A stretch of DNA of 64,000 nt, from assembly GCF_030317115.1 (NCBI RefSeq), contig NZ_JASZYF010000021.1:1-64000 (forward strand), given 5' to 3'. This DNA comes from Variovorax gracilis. GTDB lineage: Bacteria > Pseudomonadota > Gammaproteobacteria > Burkholderiales > Burkholderiaceae_C. Below the pieces are notes generated by a model. The model was not told the origin of the DNA, did no database searches, and was given only the letters and a program-made list of their open reading frames with translations. The position numbers and the translations under genes are program-made. Every line of letters begins with the position of its first letter. Within the stretch, counting starts at the first letter, position 1. This document shows positions 1 through 9,021 of this stretch, one piece after another.

Positions 1-24
1 ACACGATTTTTTCAATCCCGTCAA
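1..24 (-). promoter_or_regulatory. Second leftward sigma70 -35 element, cut by the window edge
   Basis: Reading leftward there is a TTGACG hexamer at 24-19, followed by a spacer like that of the promoter at 115-144. The two sites sit in imperfect direct repeats 120 bp apart, so the -10 of this copy should fall just outside the window. Tandem strong promoters of this form usually precede rRNA operons in this group; the target gene lies to the left and is not visible. Confidence 0.45.
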
Positions 25-114
25 GCCCGAAGGACTTTTTTCTCAGCTTCCTCCGACTCCCTTCGCAACCCCCTTCGGGAGCCACTCAGCGAGTCGTTTT
101 CTGCTGAGCCTTGG

Positions 115-144
115 ATTATGACTGGTTTTTTCAAACTTCGTCAA
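115..144 (-). promoter_or_regulatory. Strong leftward sigma70 promoter, probably for an rRNA operon
   Basis: On the minus strand TTGACG (144-139) and CATAAT (120-115) are separated by 18 bp, with an A-rich stretch upstream (about 151-160) like an UP element. Downstream, 82-111 can fold into a CTCAGC/GCTGAG hairpin as in rRNA leaders. It points out of the window, away from the uup gene. The rRNA assignment is an inference from promoter architecture, since no rRNA sequence is visible. Confidence 0.55.
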
Positions 145-276
145 CCTCTTCGGATTTTTTTCTTGGCTTCGTCAGCTGGCCTTGGAGGCCGCCTGACAGA
201 TCTAGCTTTCGCGTTCTTAGCCGAGCCCACGAGTATATGCCAAGAATCGACTGCCCGATCGGATAATTGATGCCAC

Positions 277-2184
277 ATGGCACTCATCACACTCCTCGAC
301 GCCCAACTCGCGTTCGGTCACGTCCCGCTGCTCGATCATGCGGACTTCTCTCTCATTGAATCGGAGCGCATCGGCCTGATCGGCCGCAACGGGGCGGGCA
401 AGTCTTCGCTCCTCAAGATATTGGGAGGACTGGAGAAGCCCGACGACGGCACGCTGCAAGTCCAGCAGAACTTGCGCGTCACCTACGTCGCGCAGGAACC
501 TCTTCTTGATATGGAAGCCGACGTGTTCACCGCGGCCAGTGCAGGGCTGGCGGAGGTGATCGCGATCCGGGACCAGTATCTGTCCGGCGCTCCCGGGCTC
601 GACCTGGATGCGCTGCAGTCCCAGATCGAAGCGTTCGATGCCTGGAACTGGGAGCAGCGTGTCGACGAGACACTGCATCGCCTGCATCTGGACGGCGCAG
701 CCCGGATCGGTTCTCTCTCAGGCGGCACCCGCAAGCGCGTGGCACTCGCACAAGCCCTCGTGGCCGCCCCTGACGTATTGCTGCTCGATGAGCCGACCAA
801 CCATCTGGACCTCGATTCCATCGAATGGCTCGAGCAACTGCTCATCGACTTCAAGGGCAGCGTGGTGACGATCACCCATGACCGCAGCTTCCTGAACCGT
901 GTAGCCACGCGCATCGTCGAACTGGATCGGGGAAAGCTCAGCTCCTACCCAGGGAACTTCGAGCAGTACCTTGTTCAGAAGGAAGAGCAGCTTGCCCAGG
1001 AGGCGATCATCAACGCCAAGGCCGACAAGCTGCTGGCGCAAGAAGAGATCTGGATCCGCAAGGGCGTGGAGGCCCGCCGCACGCGCAGCCAGAGCCGGAT
1101 CAGCCGTCTCGAAGCACTCCGCGCCAACCGGTCCGCCCGCCGCGAAGTCCTGGGCAGCGTCAACATGGACGTCGCTTCGGGCCAGGCCAGCGGCAAGATC
1201 GTCGCCGAGCTGACGGACGCCACCAAGGCATTCGGCGACAAGACGGTCATCCGCAAGTTCAGCGGCACGATCCTTCGCGGCGACAAGGTGGGCCTGATCG
1301 GGCCGAACGGCGCCGGCAAGACCACCCTGCTCAAGCTGATCCTCGGCGAACTCGAACCCGACAGCGGCAAGGTCCGCCGCGGCGCCAACCTGCAGGTCGC
1401 CTATTTCGACCAGATGCGCAATGCGCTGAACCTCGACGCCACGCTGGAGGATTTCATCAGCCCCGGCAGCGAGTGGATCGAGATCGGCAACCAGCGCAAG
1501 CACGTGAAGAGCTACCTGGCGGATTTCCTGTTCTCGCCCGCGCGTGCGCATTCGCCTGTTCGATCGCTCAGCGGCGGCGAGCGAAACCGGCTGCTGCTGG
1601 CACGCCTGTTCGCTCGCCCCGCCAACGTGTTGGTGCTCGACGAACCGACGAACGACCTCGACATCGACACGCTCGAACTCCTCGAGGACTTGCTGCAGAA
1701 CTACGACGGCACGGTCTTCCTCGTGAGCCATGACCGCACGTTCCTGGACAACGTGGTGACGAGCACGATCGCGTTCGAAGGCGATGGCCGCTGGCGCGAG
1801 TACGAAGGCAGCGTGCAGGACTGGCTGACCCAATCGAAGCGCGCGCGAGAATTCGCCGAACAGCGCGCGGCTGCGTCGGCGCCGGTCGCGGTCACGGCTC
1901 CCGCGCCGGCACCCGCGCCTGCGGCGGACGCCGGCGCCCGCACGACCCGCAAGAAGCTCAGCTACAAGGAGCAGCGCGAACTCGAAACCCTGCCCGCGCA
2001 AATTGCCGCCCTGGAAGACGAGCAGAAGCGCATCTCCGAAATCCTCGAACTCGACGGCGGCGCCATCTACGCCACCGACGCATCGCGCGCAGCCGAGCTC
2101 GGCGAGCGCCATGCCCGCATCGACGACGAACTGCTCGCCGCACTCGAACGCTGGGAAGAACTCGGCACGGCGCGCCAGGGCTAG
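277..2184 (+). CDS. uup: ABC-F family ATPase Uup
   Basis: A soluble ABC-F protein with two ATPase domains and no membrane segment. Walker A motifs GRNGAGKSS (about residues 36-44) and GPNGAGKTT (about 343-351) are each followed by an LSGG signature and a Walker B LLLDEPTNHLD or VLDEPTNDLD. After an Ala/Pro-rich linker (about 530-550) comes a basic coiled-coil tail beginning KLSYKEQRELE, which is typical of Uup and binds branched DNA in E. coli. Known Uup proteins influence transposon precise excision and ribosome or replication-intermediate handling. Length (635 aa) is normal for the family. It stands alone, transcribed away from the leftward promoters at the window edge. Confidence 0.93.
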   Translation: MALITLLDAQLAFGHVPLLDHADFSLIESERIGLIGRNGAGKSSLLKILGGLEKPDDGTLQVQQNLRVTYVAQEPLLDMEADVFTAASAGLAEVIAIRDQYLSGAPGLDLDALQSQIEAFDAWNWEQRVDETLHRLHLDGAARIGSLSGGTRKRVALAQALVAAPDVLLLDEPTNHLDLDSIEWLEQLLIDFKGSVVTITHDRSFLNRVATRIVELDRGKLSSYPGNFEQYLVQKEEQLAQEAIINAKADKLLAQEEIWIRKGVEARRTRSQSRISRLEALRANRSARREVLGSVNMDVASGQASGKIVAELTDATKAFGDKTVIRKFSGTILRGDKVGLIGPNGAGKTTLLKLILGELEPDSGKVRRGANLQVAYFDQMRNALNLDATLEDFISPGSEWIEIGNQRKHVKSYLADFLFSPARAHSPVRSLSGGERNRLLLARLFARPANVLVLDEPTNDLDIDTLELLEDLLQNYDGTVFLVSHDRTFLDNVVTSTIAFEGDGRWREYEGSVQDWLTQSKRAREFAEQRAAASAPVAVTAPAPAPAPAADAGARTTRKKLSYKEQRELETLPAQIAALEDEQKRISEILELDGGAIYATDASRAAELGERHARIDDELLAALERWEELGTARQG

Positions 2185-2259
2185 CGGCGTTCTTGTCCGA
2201 CGCCCGGCGCGTCCGGGCTGCGCTATATATGCGGCACCCAGGCTTCCCCCCTCCGCCGC

Positions 2260-4020
2260 ATGTCGTCATTCCTCCGGCGCTTCGCCGTCCTGTTGCAGCG
2301 CTCCCTCGCGATTGGAGGGGTGGTGCTGTGCCTTTCCGCATGCGCGGAGCTTCCGAAGAACGTCGACCGGCCGGTCTCCAACGCGCTGACATCCCCTGCA
2401 GTTGCGGACACGCCGCTGGCGTCGGTCGTGCAGAAGCGCAGGGCGGCCGCGAAGGGACGCTTCGACTCCGGCTTCATGCTGCTCGACGGTGCCCCAGCCG
2501 CCTACGGCAGCAGGCTCGCGCTCGTGGAAGGCGCTCAGAAGACCCTTGATCTCCAGTACTACGCGATCCACGCGGACGCGAGCACGGCACGCCTGCTCAT
2601 CGGTGTGCGCGACGCGGCGCGGCGCGGTGTGCGCGTGCGCATCCTGCTCGACGATTTCCACAGCACCGGCCGCGACGCGCTCGTGATGCGCCTCGCTTTC
2701 GAGCCCAACATCGAGATGCGGATGTTCAATCCGCTCGCAGGCGCCCGGGCATCGACGGTGGGGCGCCTCTTCAACTCGCTGGACGACGCGTCGCGTATCC
2801 AGCAGCGGATGCACAACAAGCTCTTCATCGCCGACAACGTGCTGGCCGTGACGGGCGGGCGAAACCTCGGCGACGCCTACTTCGGCAACGGCAGCAAGGC
2901 CAATTTCATCGATCTCGACGTCCTGGTGGCGGGACCGATCGTGCAGGACCTGTCGCGCAGCTTCGACGCCTACTGGAACAACGAGCGTGCCTATCCGGTC
3001 CAGTCGCTCGTCACGCGAGAGGAACTCGACGAGATGCGTGCCCGCGCCAGGAAAGCCGATGCGGCACAGGGCAATTCCGGCGCCGCGGACGGGTCGTCCG
3101 CACCGGCCGCTGGCGAGCAGCGCCCGGAAGGCGAAGCCCCTACGCCCGAACAGCGCGCCTACGCCTGGGACCAGAAAGCGATGGACCTGAGCACGGCCGA
3201 CTTCGTGTGGGCGCCGGCCGTCGTGCTGGTCGACCGGCCAGGCAAGATCCCGGCAGACGGCGCCACTTCGGGCCCCGACGCCGGCAAGGCTCCCGGACTC
3301 GTGGTGACGCGGCAGACTGGCCGACCGTCCGGCGCCCGGCCGGGCAACTCGCTCGACGTTGCCGCCGACACGGCCGCGACCGGCGACACCGTCGTCGAAG
3401 GCCTGCTTCAACTGATCGGCCAGGCCCGCAGCGACCTTCTCATCATCTCGCCCTACTTCGTCCCCGGCCCCGACATGAAGCAGGCCTTCGCGTCCGCACG
3501 CGCGCGCGGCGTCAGGGTCCGCGTGTTGACGAACTCGCTGGCCTCGAACGACGCACCCGTGGCCCACGTCGGCTATGCACGTCATCGCGAAGAGTTGCTG
3601 GCCATGGGCATCGAGCTCTATGAACTGCGCAGCGAGCAGGCGGGCCTGGGCAGCGCCTTCGGCAGTTCCGGCAGCAACATGTCGGGCCAGTCGCGCTCGA
3701 TGCTCCATTCCAAGGCGCTGGTGATGGACGGCCGCCTGCTGGTGGTGGGCTCGATGAATCTCGACCTGCGCTCGCAATTGCAGAACACCGAGATTGCGCT
3801 CCTGATCCGCAGCGACGAACTCTCCCGCGTGGCGGCCGGCAAGATCGAGACGGCGTTGCGCGAAGGCGCATGGCGCGTCGAGCGGAATGAGGGGCAACTG
3901 ATCTGGCGCGCCCCACAAGGCAGCGGACTCCAGGACACGACCACCGAGCCTGACGCCAGCGCCAGTCTCCGGCTGATGCTCAAGATGTTCGGGCCGCTCG
4001 CACCCGACCGGCTCCTGTAG
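2260..4020 (+). CDS. Phospholipase D-family lipoprotein (cardiolipin synthase-like)
   Basis: Two HxKxxxxD active-site motifs, HNKLFIADN (about residue 185) and HSKALVMDG (about residue 483), each followed by a GxxN/SMN motif, define a phospholipase D superfamily enzyme of the cardiolipin synthase/transphosphatidylase type. The N-terminus is a hydrophobic signal ending in CLSACAE, a lipobox with Cys28, so the protein is probably membrane-anchored in the periplasm. Between the two catalytic halves there is a long Ala/Gly/Pro-rich low-complexity insert (about 265-370) not needed for the fold. The substrate is not evident from sequence; phospholipid head-group transfer is the family expectation. 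It lies 75 bp after uup with no clear terminator between them. Confidence 0.85.
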   Translation: MSSFLRRFAVLLQRSLAIGGVVLCLSACAELPKNVDRPVSNALTSPAVADTPLASVVQKRRAAAKGRFDSGFMLLDGAPAAYGSRLALVEGAQKTLDLQYYAIHADASTARLLIGVRDAARRGVRVRILLDDFHSTGRDALVMRLAFEPNIEMRMFNPLAGARASTVGRLFNSLDDASRIQQRMHNKLFIADNVLAVTGGRNLGDAYFGNGSKANFIDLDVLVAGPIVQDLSRSFDAYWNNERAYPVQSLVTREELDEMRARARKADAAQGNSGAADGSSAPAAGEQRPEGEAPTPEQRAYAWDQKAMDLSTADFVWAPAVVLVDRPGKIPADGATSGPDAGKAPGLVVTRQTGRPSGARPGNSLDVAADTAATGDTVVEGLLQLIGQARSDLLIISPYFVPGPDMKQAFASARARGVRVRVLTNSLASNDAPVAHVGYARHREELLAMGIELYELRSEQAGLGSAFGSSGSNMSGQSRSMLHSKALVMDGRLLVVGSMNLDLRSQLQNTEIALLIRSDELSRVAAGKIETALREGAWRVERNEGQLIWRAPQGSGLQDTTTEPDASASLRLMLKMFGPLAPDRLL

Positions 4021-4038
4021 CCACCGGCGCGGCCGGCC

Positions 4039-5469
4039 TCAGGCCTGCTGGTCCCTGACCCGCGCGAACACCTTCCAGAACGTCGCGTCCTGGGCGGTCG
4101 CGAAATTGATGCGCATCAAGGTGCTCGGCGGCCTCCTGGCATGGAACAGGGAGCCCGGAGCCAGAAGATAGCCCTCGTCGAGCATGCGCTGCGTGAGCGC
4201 GTCGGTATCGACGCCGGTGTCGACCCAGCCGAAAAGTCCTGCGGGCTCCGACGCCAGCTTGCAGCCCGCTGCCAGCGCGAGCTTGACCGTGCGGCCCCGC
4301 GCTCCGTCGAGCCGGAGGCGGACGCGCTCTGCATGCCGACGCAATTGCCCCTGATCGATGCACCAGGCCAAGGCCTTCTCGAACAGCGAAGGCGTCGTCA
4401 AGGTGGCGAGCAACTTGGTTTCGAGCAGGCGGCCGACCAACTCGGGCGATGCCGCGAGGAAGCCGACGCGCCAGTTGGGCGCAAGGATCTTCGCGAAGCC
4501 GCTGACATAGATCGTGCGCTGCAAGCCGTCGAGCGCGCTGAGCCGGGTCGCATGCTCGGGCGCGAGATGGCTGTAGGTGTCGTCCTCGACGATGTGGAAG
4601 TCGTGCCGGTTGGCAAGCTGGAGCACGCGGTGGGCGCTGCCCGGCGTGAGGCTGTAGCCGGTCGGGTTGTGCAGCACGCTGACGCTCACGAAGAGCTTGG
4701 GCTTGTGGCCCTCGCCCGCGTTGCAGTAGCGCTCCATGACCTCGAGGTCGGGACCGTCGGCCTTGCGCGGCACGGGGAGGATGCGCATGCCCAGCGCTTC
4801 CAGGCGCGCGAATTCGAGCGCCCAGCCCGGCTCCTCGACCATCACCGGGTCACCGGCGCGCAACAGGGTCCGGCTCACGATATCGAGCGCATGGGTAGCG
4901 CCGACCGTCGTCAGGATCTGCTTCGGTCCGGCCGGCACGTTGATGCTTCCGAGCTTGGTGGCGAGGCTGCGGCGCAGCCCGCCATCCCCTTCGGGCTCGC
5001 CGTACTGGAGCGAGAACTCCCGCAAGGCCTTGGTGTTGGTCACGCGGCGCACGGCGGCTGGCATGAAAGTCGAATCCAGCCATTCGGAAGGGAAGACGCC
5101 CATGCCGGGCTGCGGCTTGTCGCTCGGGCGGTGGAACATGCCGCGGATCAGGGTGCTCGCATCGGCCGCCACGATCTGGGGCGCCGGCGGCTGGACGACC
5201 AGGCTCATGCTCGACAAGGCCGGCCCGCCGCTGGCGGCGATCGAGTCGCGCACAAAGAAGCCGCGTTGGCGCCGCGCCTCGACCAGCCCCTGCGCCAGCA
5301 ACTGGTCGTAGGCCGCGACCACCGTGTGCGGGCTCACGCCCTGCTGCCGCGCACACTCGCGCACCGAAGGCAAGCGCGCCCCGGGCGCCAGCAGGCGGTT
5401 GCGAATACGCTCGGCGAAACGGTCGGCGAGTTGCTCCGTCAGCGACTGGGTAGAGGTGCGTGTCAGCAT
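4039..5469 (-). CDS. MocR-type transcriptional regulator (GntR wHTH + aminotransferase domain)
   Basis: Residues about 8-75 form a GntR winged helix (LPSVRECARQQGVSPHTVV) and the rest is a fold-type I aminotransferase domain with the PLP lysine in SGFAKILAPNWR (about residue 324). This is the MocR/PdxR architecture, in which PLP or an amino acid adduct modulates DNA binding. It is divergent from the LysE-led operon at 5572, and 102 bp separate the two starts. That gap contains repeated CTGTA(C/A)TGG elements typical of MocR operators. The likely role is amino-acid-responsive control of the export operon and of itself. The effector cannot be read from sequence. Confidence 0.88.
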   Translation of the reverse strand: MLTRTSTQSLTEQLADRFAERIRNRLLAPGARLPSVRECARQQGVSPHTVVAAYDQLLAQGLVEARRQRGFFVRDSIAASGGPALSSMSLVVQPPAPQIVAADASTLIRGMFHRPSDKPQPGMGVFPSEWLDSTFMPAAVRRVTNTKALREFSLQYGEPEGDGGLRRSLATKLGSINVPAGPKQILTTVGATHALDIVSRTLLRAGDPVMVEEPGWALEFARLEALGMRILPVPRKADGPDLEVMERYCNAGEGHKPKLFVSVSVLHNPTGYSLTPGSAHRVLQLANRHDFHIVEDDTYSHLAPEHATRLSALDGLQRTIYVSGFAKILAPNWRVGFLAASPELVGRLLETKLLATLTTPSLFEKALAWCIDQGQLRRHAERVRLRLDGARGRTVKLALAAGCKLASEPAGLFGWVDTGVDTDALTQRMLDEGYLLAPGSLFHARRPPSTLMRINFATAQDATFWKVFARVRDQQA

Positions 5470-5499
5470 GCGCGTCCGAGTTCTGTGTCAATCCCCAGA

Positions 5500-5549
5500 C
5501 CGATACAGTCTCACCCTATGTTCGGCAATCTGTACTGGAACTGTAATGG
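5500..5549. promoter_or_regulatory. Probable MocR operator: two direct repeats plus an inverted copy
   Basis: CTGTACTGG (5530-5538) and CTGTAATGG (5541-5549) are direct repeats spaced 11 bp, one helical turn. A degenerate inverted copy, CCGATACAG, lies at 5500-5508. MocR/PdxR regulators are known to bind such asymmetric direct plus inverted arrays in the divergent promoter. The site sits between the regulator start (5469) and the LysE gene (5572). Confidence 0.6.
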
Positions 5550-5571
5550 TCATCAGTTTAAAGTGTGTCCT

Positions 5572-6171
5572 ATGAACTGGCAAGAATTCACTGCGCTGCT
5601 GGTGTTGGCCACGGCGATGAGTTTTTCGCCAGGGCCGAACACCACCCTTTCCACCGCCCTCGGCGCCAACGGCGGCCTGCCGCGTGCGATGCGTTTCGTG
5701 ATCGCCGTGCCCGTAGGCTGGACCCTGCTGCTCGCGCTGTGCGCCGCAGGCATCGGCGCGCTGGTGGTCGCAGTGCCCTCGCTGCGCTGGCTCATCAAGG
5801 CCCTCGGCATCGTCTACCTGCTGTGGCTGGCATGGAAGCTCAGCGGCAGCGCAGCGCTCGGCCAGGCCGAAGGCGAACAGCTCCGGGTCGGATTCAAGCA
5901 AGGCGTGATGCTGCAGTTCCTCAACATCAAGGCCTGGCTGCTGGCCCTCACGCTGGTCGCGGGCTGGATCGCCGGGCAGCCGGATGCGTTGCGGCGTTTC
6001 GCCATCGTCGCGCCGGTCATGCTGGTCTACGCCTTCACGAGCAACTTCGCCTACGCGTTGGCCGGCGCGTTGCTGCGCAACTGGTTGGCGCAGGGGCGGC
6101 GCCTCCTGTGGTTCAACCGTGCGATGGCCGCAGTCCTGGTGCTGACTGCCTGGTGGATGCTCGGCGTATGA
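5572..6171 (+). CDS. LysE/RhtB-family amino acid exporter (first of three)
   Basis: A 199-aa inner-membrane protein with about six hydrophobic segments and the family signature SFSPGPNT near residue 17, characteristic of LysE/RhtB translocators that export amino acids using the proton gradient. It is the first gene of the run divergent from the MocR regulator and ends in an ATGA overlap with the following DMT exporter, so the two are translationally coupled. The ATG at 5572 was chosen because it gives the canonical short N-terminus MNWQEF before the first membrane helix. The transported amino acid is unknown. Confidence 0.88.
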   Translation: MNWQEFTALLVLATAMSFSPGPNTTLSTALGANGGLPRAMRFVIAVPVGWTLLLALCAAGIGALVVAVPSLRWLIKALGIVYLLWLAWKLSGSAALGQAEGEQLRVGFKQGVMLQFLNIKAWLLALTLVAGWIAGQPDALRRFAIVAPVMLVYAFTSNFAYALAGALLRNWLAQGRRLLWFNRAMAAVLVLTAWWMLGV

Positions 6172-7097
6172 AGATCAAGGACGAAACGCTCGGCATGTGG
6201 CTCGGCGTTCTCGGCGTGGCCTTCTTCGCGGTGACGCTGCCGATGACGCGGCTCGCCACGGGCACGCAGGCCGCTCCGCAACTCTCCCCGTGGTTCCTGA
6301 CGCTCGGCCGCGCGGCGCTGGCGGGTTTGCTGTCGGCCATCTTCCTGCTCGCCACGCGCTCGCCCCTGCCGAAGCGAGCGCAATGGAAGCCGTTGGGCAT
6401 GGCCGTGCTCGGCAACGCGATCGGCTTCCCCTTGCTTCTGGCCTTTGCGCTGCGCGTCGTGAGCGCCAGCCACGCGGCGGTGATCACCGCGCTGCTGCCC
6501 CTGGTGACGGCGGCGTGCGCCGCATGGGTGCTGCACCAGCGCGCGCGGATGGGGTTCTGGCTTTGCGCCATCGCGGGCAGCCTGCTGGTGGTGGTGTTCT
6601 CGCTGCTGCGCGCCGAGAGCCACGGTTCCGGCTTCGGCTTCGAATGGGCTGACGCGCTGCTGGTAGCCGCGGTGTTTGCGGCTTCGCTGGGGTACATCTA
6701 CGGTGCGCAGGTCACGCCGGCGCTGGGCGCCGAGCGCGTGATCTGCTGGGTCTGCGTGCTGGCGCTCCCCATCTCGCTGCCGGGCACGCTGTGGCTGTGG
6801 CCGCAGCAGCCGGTCGCCCCGTCCGCCTGGGTCGGTTTCGTCTACGTGGGCGTATTCTCGATGTGGGTGGGCTTCTTCGCCTGGTATCGCGGCCTTGCCA
6901 TGGGTGGTGCGCTGCGTGTCAGCCAGACCCAGTTGCTGCAACCCTTTCTCTCGATCCTCGCCGCGGTGCCGCTGCTCGGCGAGCCCCTCGACGTCGTGAC
7001 CCTCGGCTTCGCCGCCGCCGTGGTCGCCACGGTGGTCGCGGGGAAGAAGCTTTCCCAGCCGCGCCATCCGGCCGCTCTCGCGACGGCCTCGCGATAA
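6168..7097 (+). CDS. EamA/DMT-family exporter
   Basis: A 309-aa polytopic membrane protein with about ten hydrophobic helices arranged as two EamA repeats, the pattern of drug/metabolite transporters such as RhaT and YdcZ-like exporters. The start ATG overlaps the stop of the LysE gene (ATGA at 6168-6171), fixing the start and implying coupling. Residues such as the Pro in LLPLVTAA and the terminal LGEP motif (SILAAVPLLGEPL) are typical of EamA domains. Together with the three LysE proteins it suggests the operon is devoted to efflux of amino acids or analogues. Substrate unknown. Confidence 0.85.
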   Translation: MKIKDETLGMWLGVLGVAFFAVTLPMTRLATGTQAAPQLSPWFLTLGRAALAGLLSAIFLLATRSPLPKRAQWKPLGMAVLGNAIGFPLLLAFALRVVSASHAAVITALLPLVTAACAAWVLHQRARMGFWLCAIAGSLLVVVFSLLRAESHGSGFGFEWADALLVAAVFAASLGYIYGAQVTPALGAERVICWVCVLALPISLPGTLWLWPQQPVAPSAWVGFVYVGVFSMWVGFFAWYRGLAMGGALRVSQTQLLQPFLSILAAVPLLGEPLDVVTLGFAAAVVATVVAGKKLSQPRHPAALATASR

Positions 7098-7122
7098 CCC
7101 ATCGCACATTCAAGGAAACAAC

Positions 7123-8337
7123 ATGAACTGGAAACTCGCCGCCCGCGCCGAAAAGATGAATCCTTCGGTGATCCGTGAAATCCTGAAGGTCACCGAGCGC
7201 CCCGGCATCATCAGCCTCGCCGGCGGCCTGCCCTCGCCCAAGACCTTCCCGATCAGCGATTTCGCGGATGCTTGCGCCGAGGTGCTGCACAAGGACGGCC
7301 AGGCGGCGCTCCAATATGCCGCGAGCGAGGGCTATGGCCCGCTGCGTGAAGCCGTCGTGGAAATGCTGCCGTGGGCGGTCGACCCCGCCCAGGTGCTGAT
7401 CACCACCGGATCGCAGCAGGGCCTGGACCTGATTGCCAAGGTGTTGCTCGACCCGGGCAGCCGCGTGCTGGTCGAAACGCCCACCTACCTCGGCGCGCTG
7501 CAGGCCTTCTCGCCGATGGAGCCCGAGCCGGTCAGCGTGGCCAGCGACAACGAGGGCGTGGTCGTCGACGACCTGGTCGCCAAGGCCCCGGACGCTCGCT
7601 TCGTCTACCTGCTGCCCAACTTCCAGAACCCGACCGGCCGCACGATGACCGAGGAGCGCCGCGCGGCCGTGTCCGCGGCGGCGGCGAAGGCCGGGCTGCC
7701 GATCGTCGAGGACAACCCCTACGGCGAACTCTGGTTCGACGAAGCGCCCCCCCTGCCGCTCACGGCGCGCAACCCCGAGGGCTGCATCTACCTCGGCTCC
7801 TTCTCGAAGGTGCTGGCGCCCGGCCTCCGGCTGGGGTTCATGGTCGCTCCCAAGGCGATCTACCCGAAGCTGCTGCAGGCCAAGCAGGCCGCCGACCTGC
7901 ACACGCCGAGCTTCAACCAGCGCATGGTTTCCGAAGTGATGAAGGACGGCTTCCTGGCTCGCCACGTGCCCACCATCCGCAAGCTCTACAAGCACCAGCG
8001 CGATGCGATGCTGGCCGCGCTCACGCGTGAAATGAAGGGACTGCAGGTCGAGTTCACCCAGCCGGCCGGCGGCATGTTCCTGTGGGTACGCATGCCCGAA
8101 GGCATCGACACCGTCGCGCTGCTGCCCAAGGCGGTGGAGCGCGGCGTGGCCTTCGTGCCGGGCGCACCCTTCTACGCCGGCGCCAGCGATCCGCGCACGA
8201 TGCGCCTGTCCTTCGTGACGGCGAGCGTCGACGAGATCGACACCGCGATCGCCGCGCTGGCCGAAGTCCTGCGCGAGCAACTGGCACACAACGCGGCCGC
8301 CGAGGTGCAGAGTCAGCTGGCCGCGAGCCCTGCCTGA
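7123..8337 (+). CDS. PLP-dependent aminotransferase (2-aminoadipate/aromatic type)
   Basis: A 404-aa fold-type I aminotransferase. The N-terminal AGGLPSPKTFP motif, the NFQNPTG motif (about residue 166) and the PLP Schiff-base lysine in LGSFSKVLAPG (about residue 229) are all present. This set resembles the LysN/2-aminoadipate aminotransferase group rather than aspartate aminotransferases. It would move an amino group between an amino acid and 2-oxoglutarate or a similar acceptor in the cytoplasm. It lies 25 bp after the DMT gene in the MocR-linked operon, so it may process the same amino acid that the exporters remove. Exact substrate not determinable here. Confidence 0.85.
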   Translation: MNWKLAARAEKMNPSVIREILKVTERPGIISLAGGLPSPKTFPISDFADACAEVLHKDGQAALQYAASEGYGPLREAVVEMLPWAVDPAQVLITTGSQQGLDLIAKVLLDPGSRVLVETPTYLGALQAFSPMEPEPVSVASDNEGVVVDDLVAKAPDARFVYLLPNFQNPTGRTMTEERRAAVSAAAAKAGLPIVEDNPYGELWFDEAPPLPLTARNPEGCIYLGSFSKVLAPGLRLGFMVAPKAIYPKLLQAKQAADLHTPSFNQRMVSEVMKDGFLARHVPTIRKLYKHQRDAMLAALTREMKGLQVEFTQPAGGMFLWVRMPEGIDTVALLPKAVERGVAFVPGAPFYAGASDPRTMRLSFVTASVDEIDTAIAALAEVLREQLAHNAAAEVQSQLAASPA

Positions 8338-8384
8338 GCCGGAACCGATCACGGAGCAGCGATGCGCATCGACCTCCTCACGCC

Positions 8385-9020
8385 ATGATCGACGGCGGCA
8401 CGCTCTCGCTGTTCCTGCTCGCGGTGCTGGCGTTGTTCCTCTCGCCGGGACCGAACATGGCGTTCGTCCTCTCCCATGGCATCGCCATGGGGCCGCGCGC
8501 GGGCTTCGCCGCCGGGCTGGGCATCGCCGGCGCGGACCTGGTGCACACGCTCTGCGCCGCGACCGGCATCACCGCGCTCGTGGCCGCGTGGCCGCCGTCC
8601 TTCGATGTGCTGCGTCATGCGGGAGCGCTCTACCTGCTCTGGCTCGCCTGGCAGGCGATCCGCACCGGCGATGAACGACTGCAGGGCCGCGCCGATGCCA
8701 TGAGCTTCTGGCGCGTCGTGCGCATGGCCTGGCTCAACAACCTGGTCAATCCGAAGGCGCTGCTGTTCTTCATGGTGTTCCTGCCGCAGTTCGTCTCGCC
8801 CGCGCGCGGCAGTGTGCCGATGCAACTGCTGCAACTCGGCATCTCGCTCTCGCTCGCCGGGCTGCTGTTCAATACCATGCTCGGCGCGTGCAGCGGCCAG
8901 ATCGGCCGCTGGCTGCAGCGCCGTCGCGCCGCCGGCTTCCAGCGTGGCTTGCTGGCCACGGTGATGGTTGCGCTGGCGCTGCGTCTCCTCTTCATCGATC
9001 GTCCATCCAAAGGGTTCTGA
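8385..9020 (+). CDS. LysE/RhtB-family amino acid exporter (second of three)
   Basis: 211 aa, about six hydrophobic helices, with the LysE signature LFLSPGPNMAF near the N-terminus and the conserved NPKA motif (LVNPKALLFF) in the middle. It is an inner-membrane exporter of amino acids or derivatives. The start at 8385 gives the normal N-terminus; an upstream in-frame extension would only read through the end of the preceding aminotransferase gene in another frame. It lies 47 bp after the aminotransferase and 1 bp before the GST gene. Confidence 0.87.
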   Translation: MIDGGTLSLFLLAVLALFLSPGPNMAFVLSHGIAMGPRAGFAAGLGIAGADLVHTLCAATGITALVAAWPPSFDVLRHAGALYLLWLAWQAIRTGDERLQGRADAMSFWRVVRMAWLNNLVNPKALLFFMVFLPQFVSPARGSVPMQLLQLGISLSLAGLLFNTMLGACSGQIGRWLQRRRAAGFQRGLLATVMVALALRLLFIDRPSKGF

Positions 9021-9021
9021 C

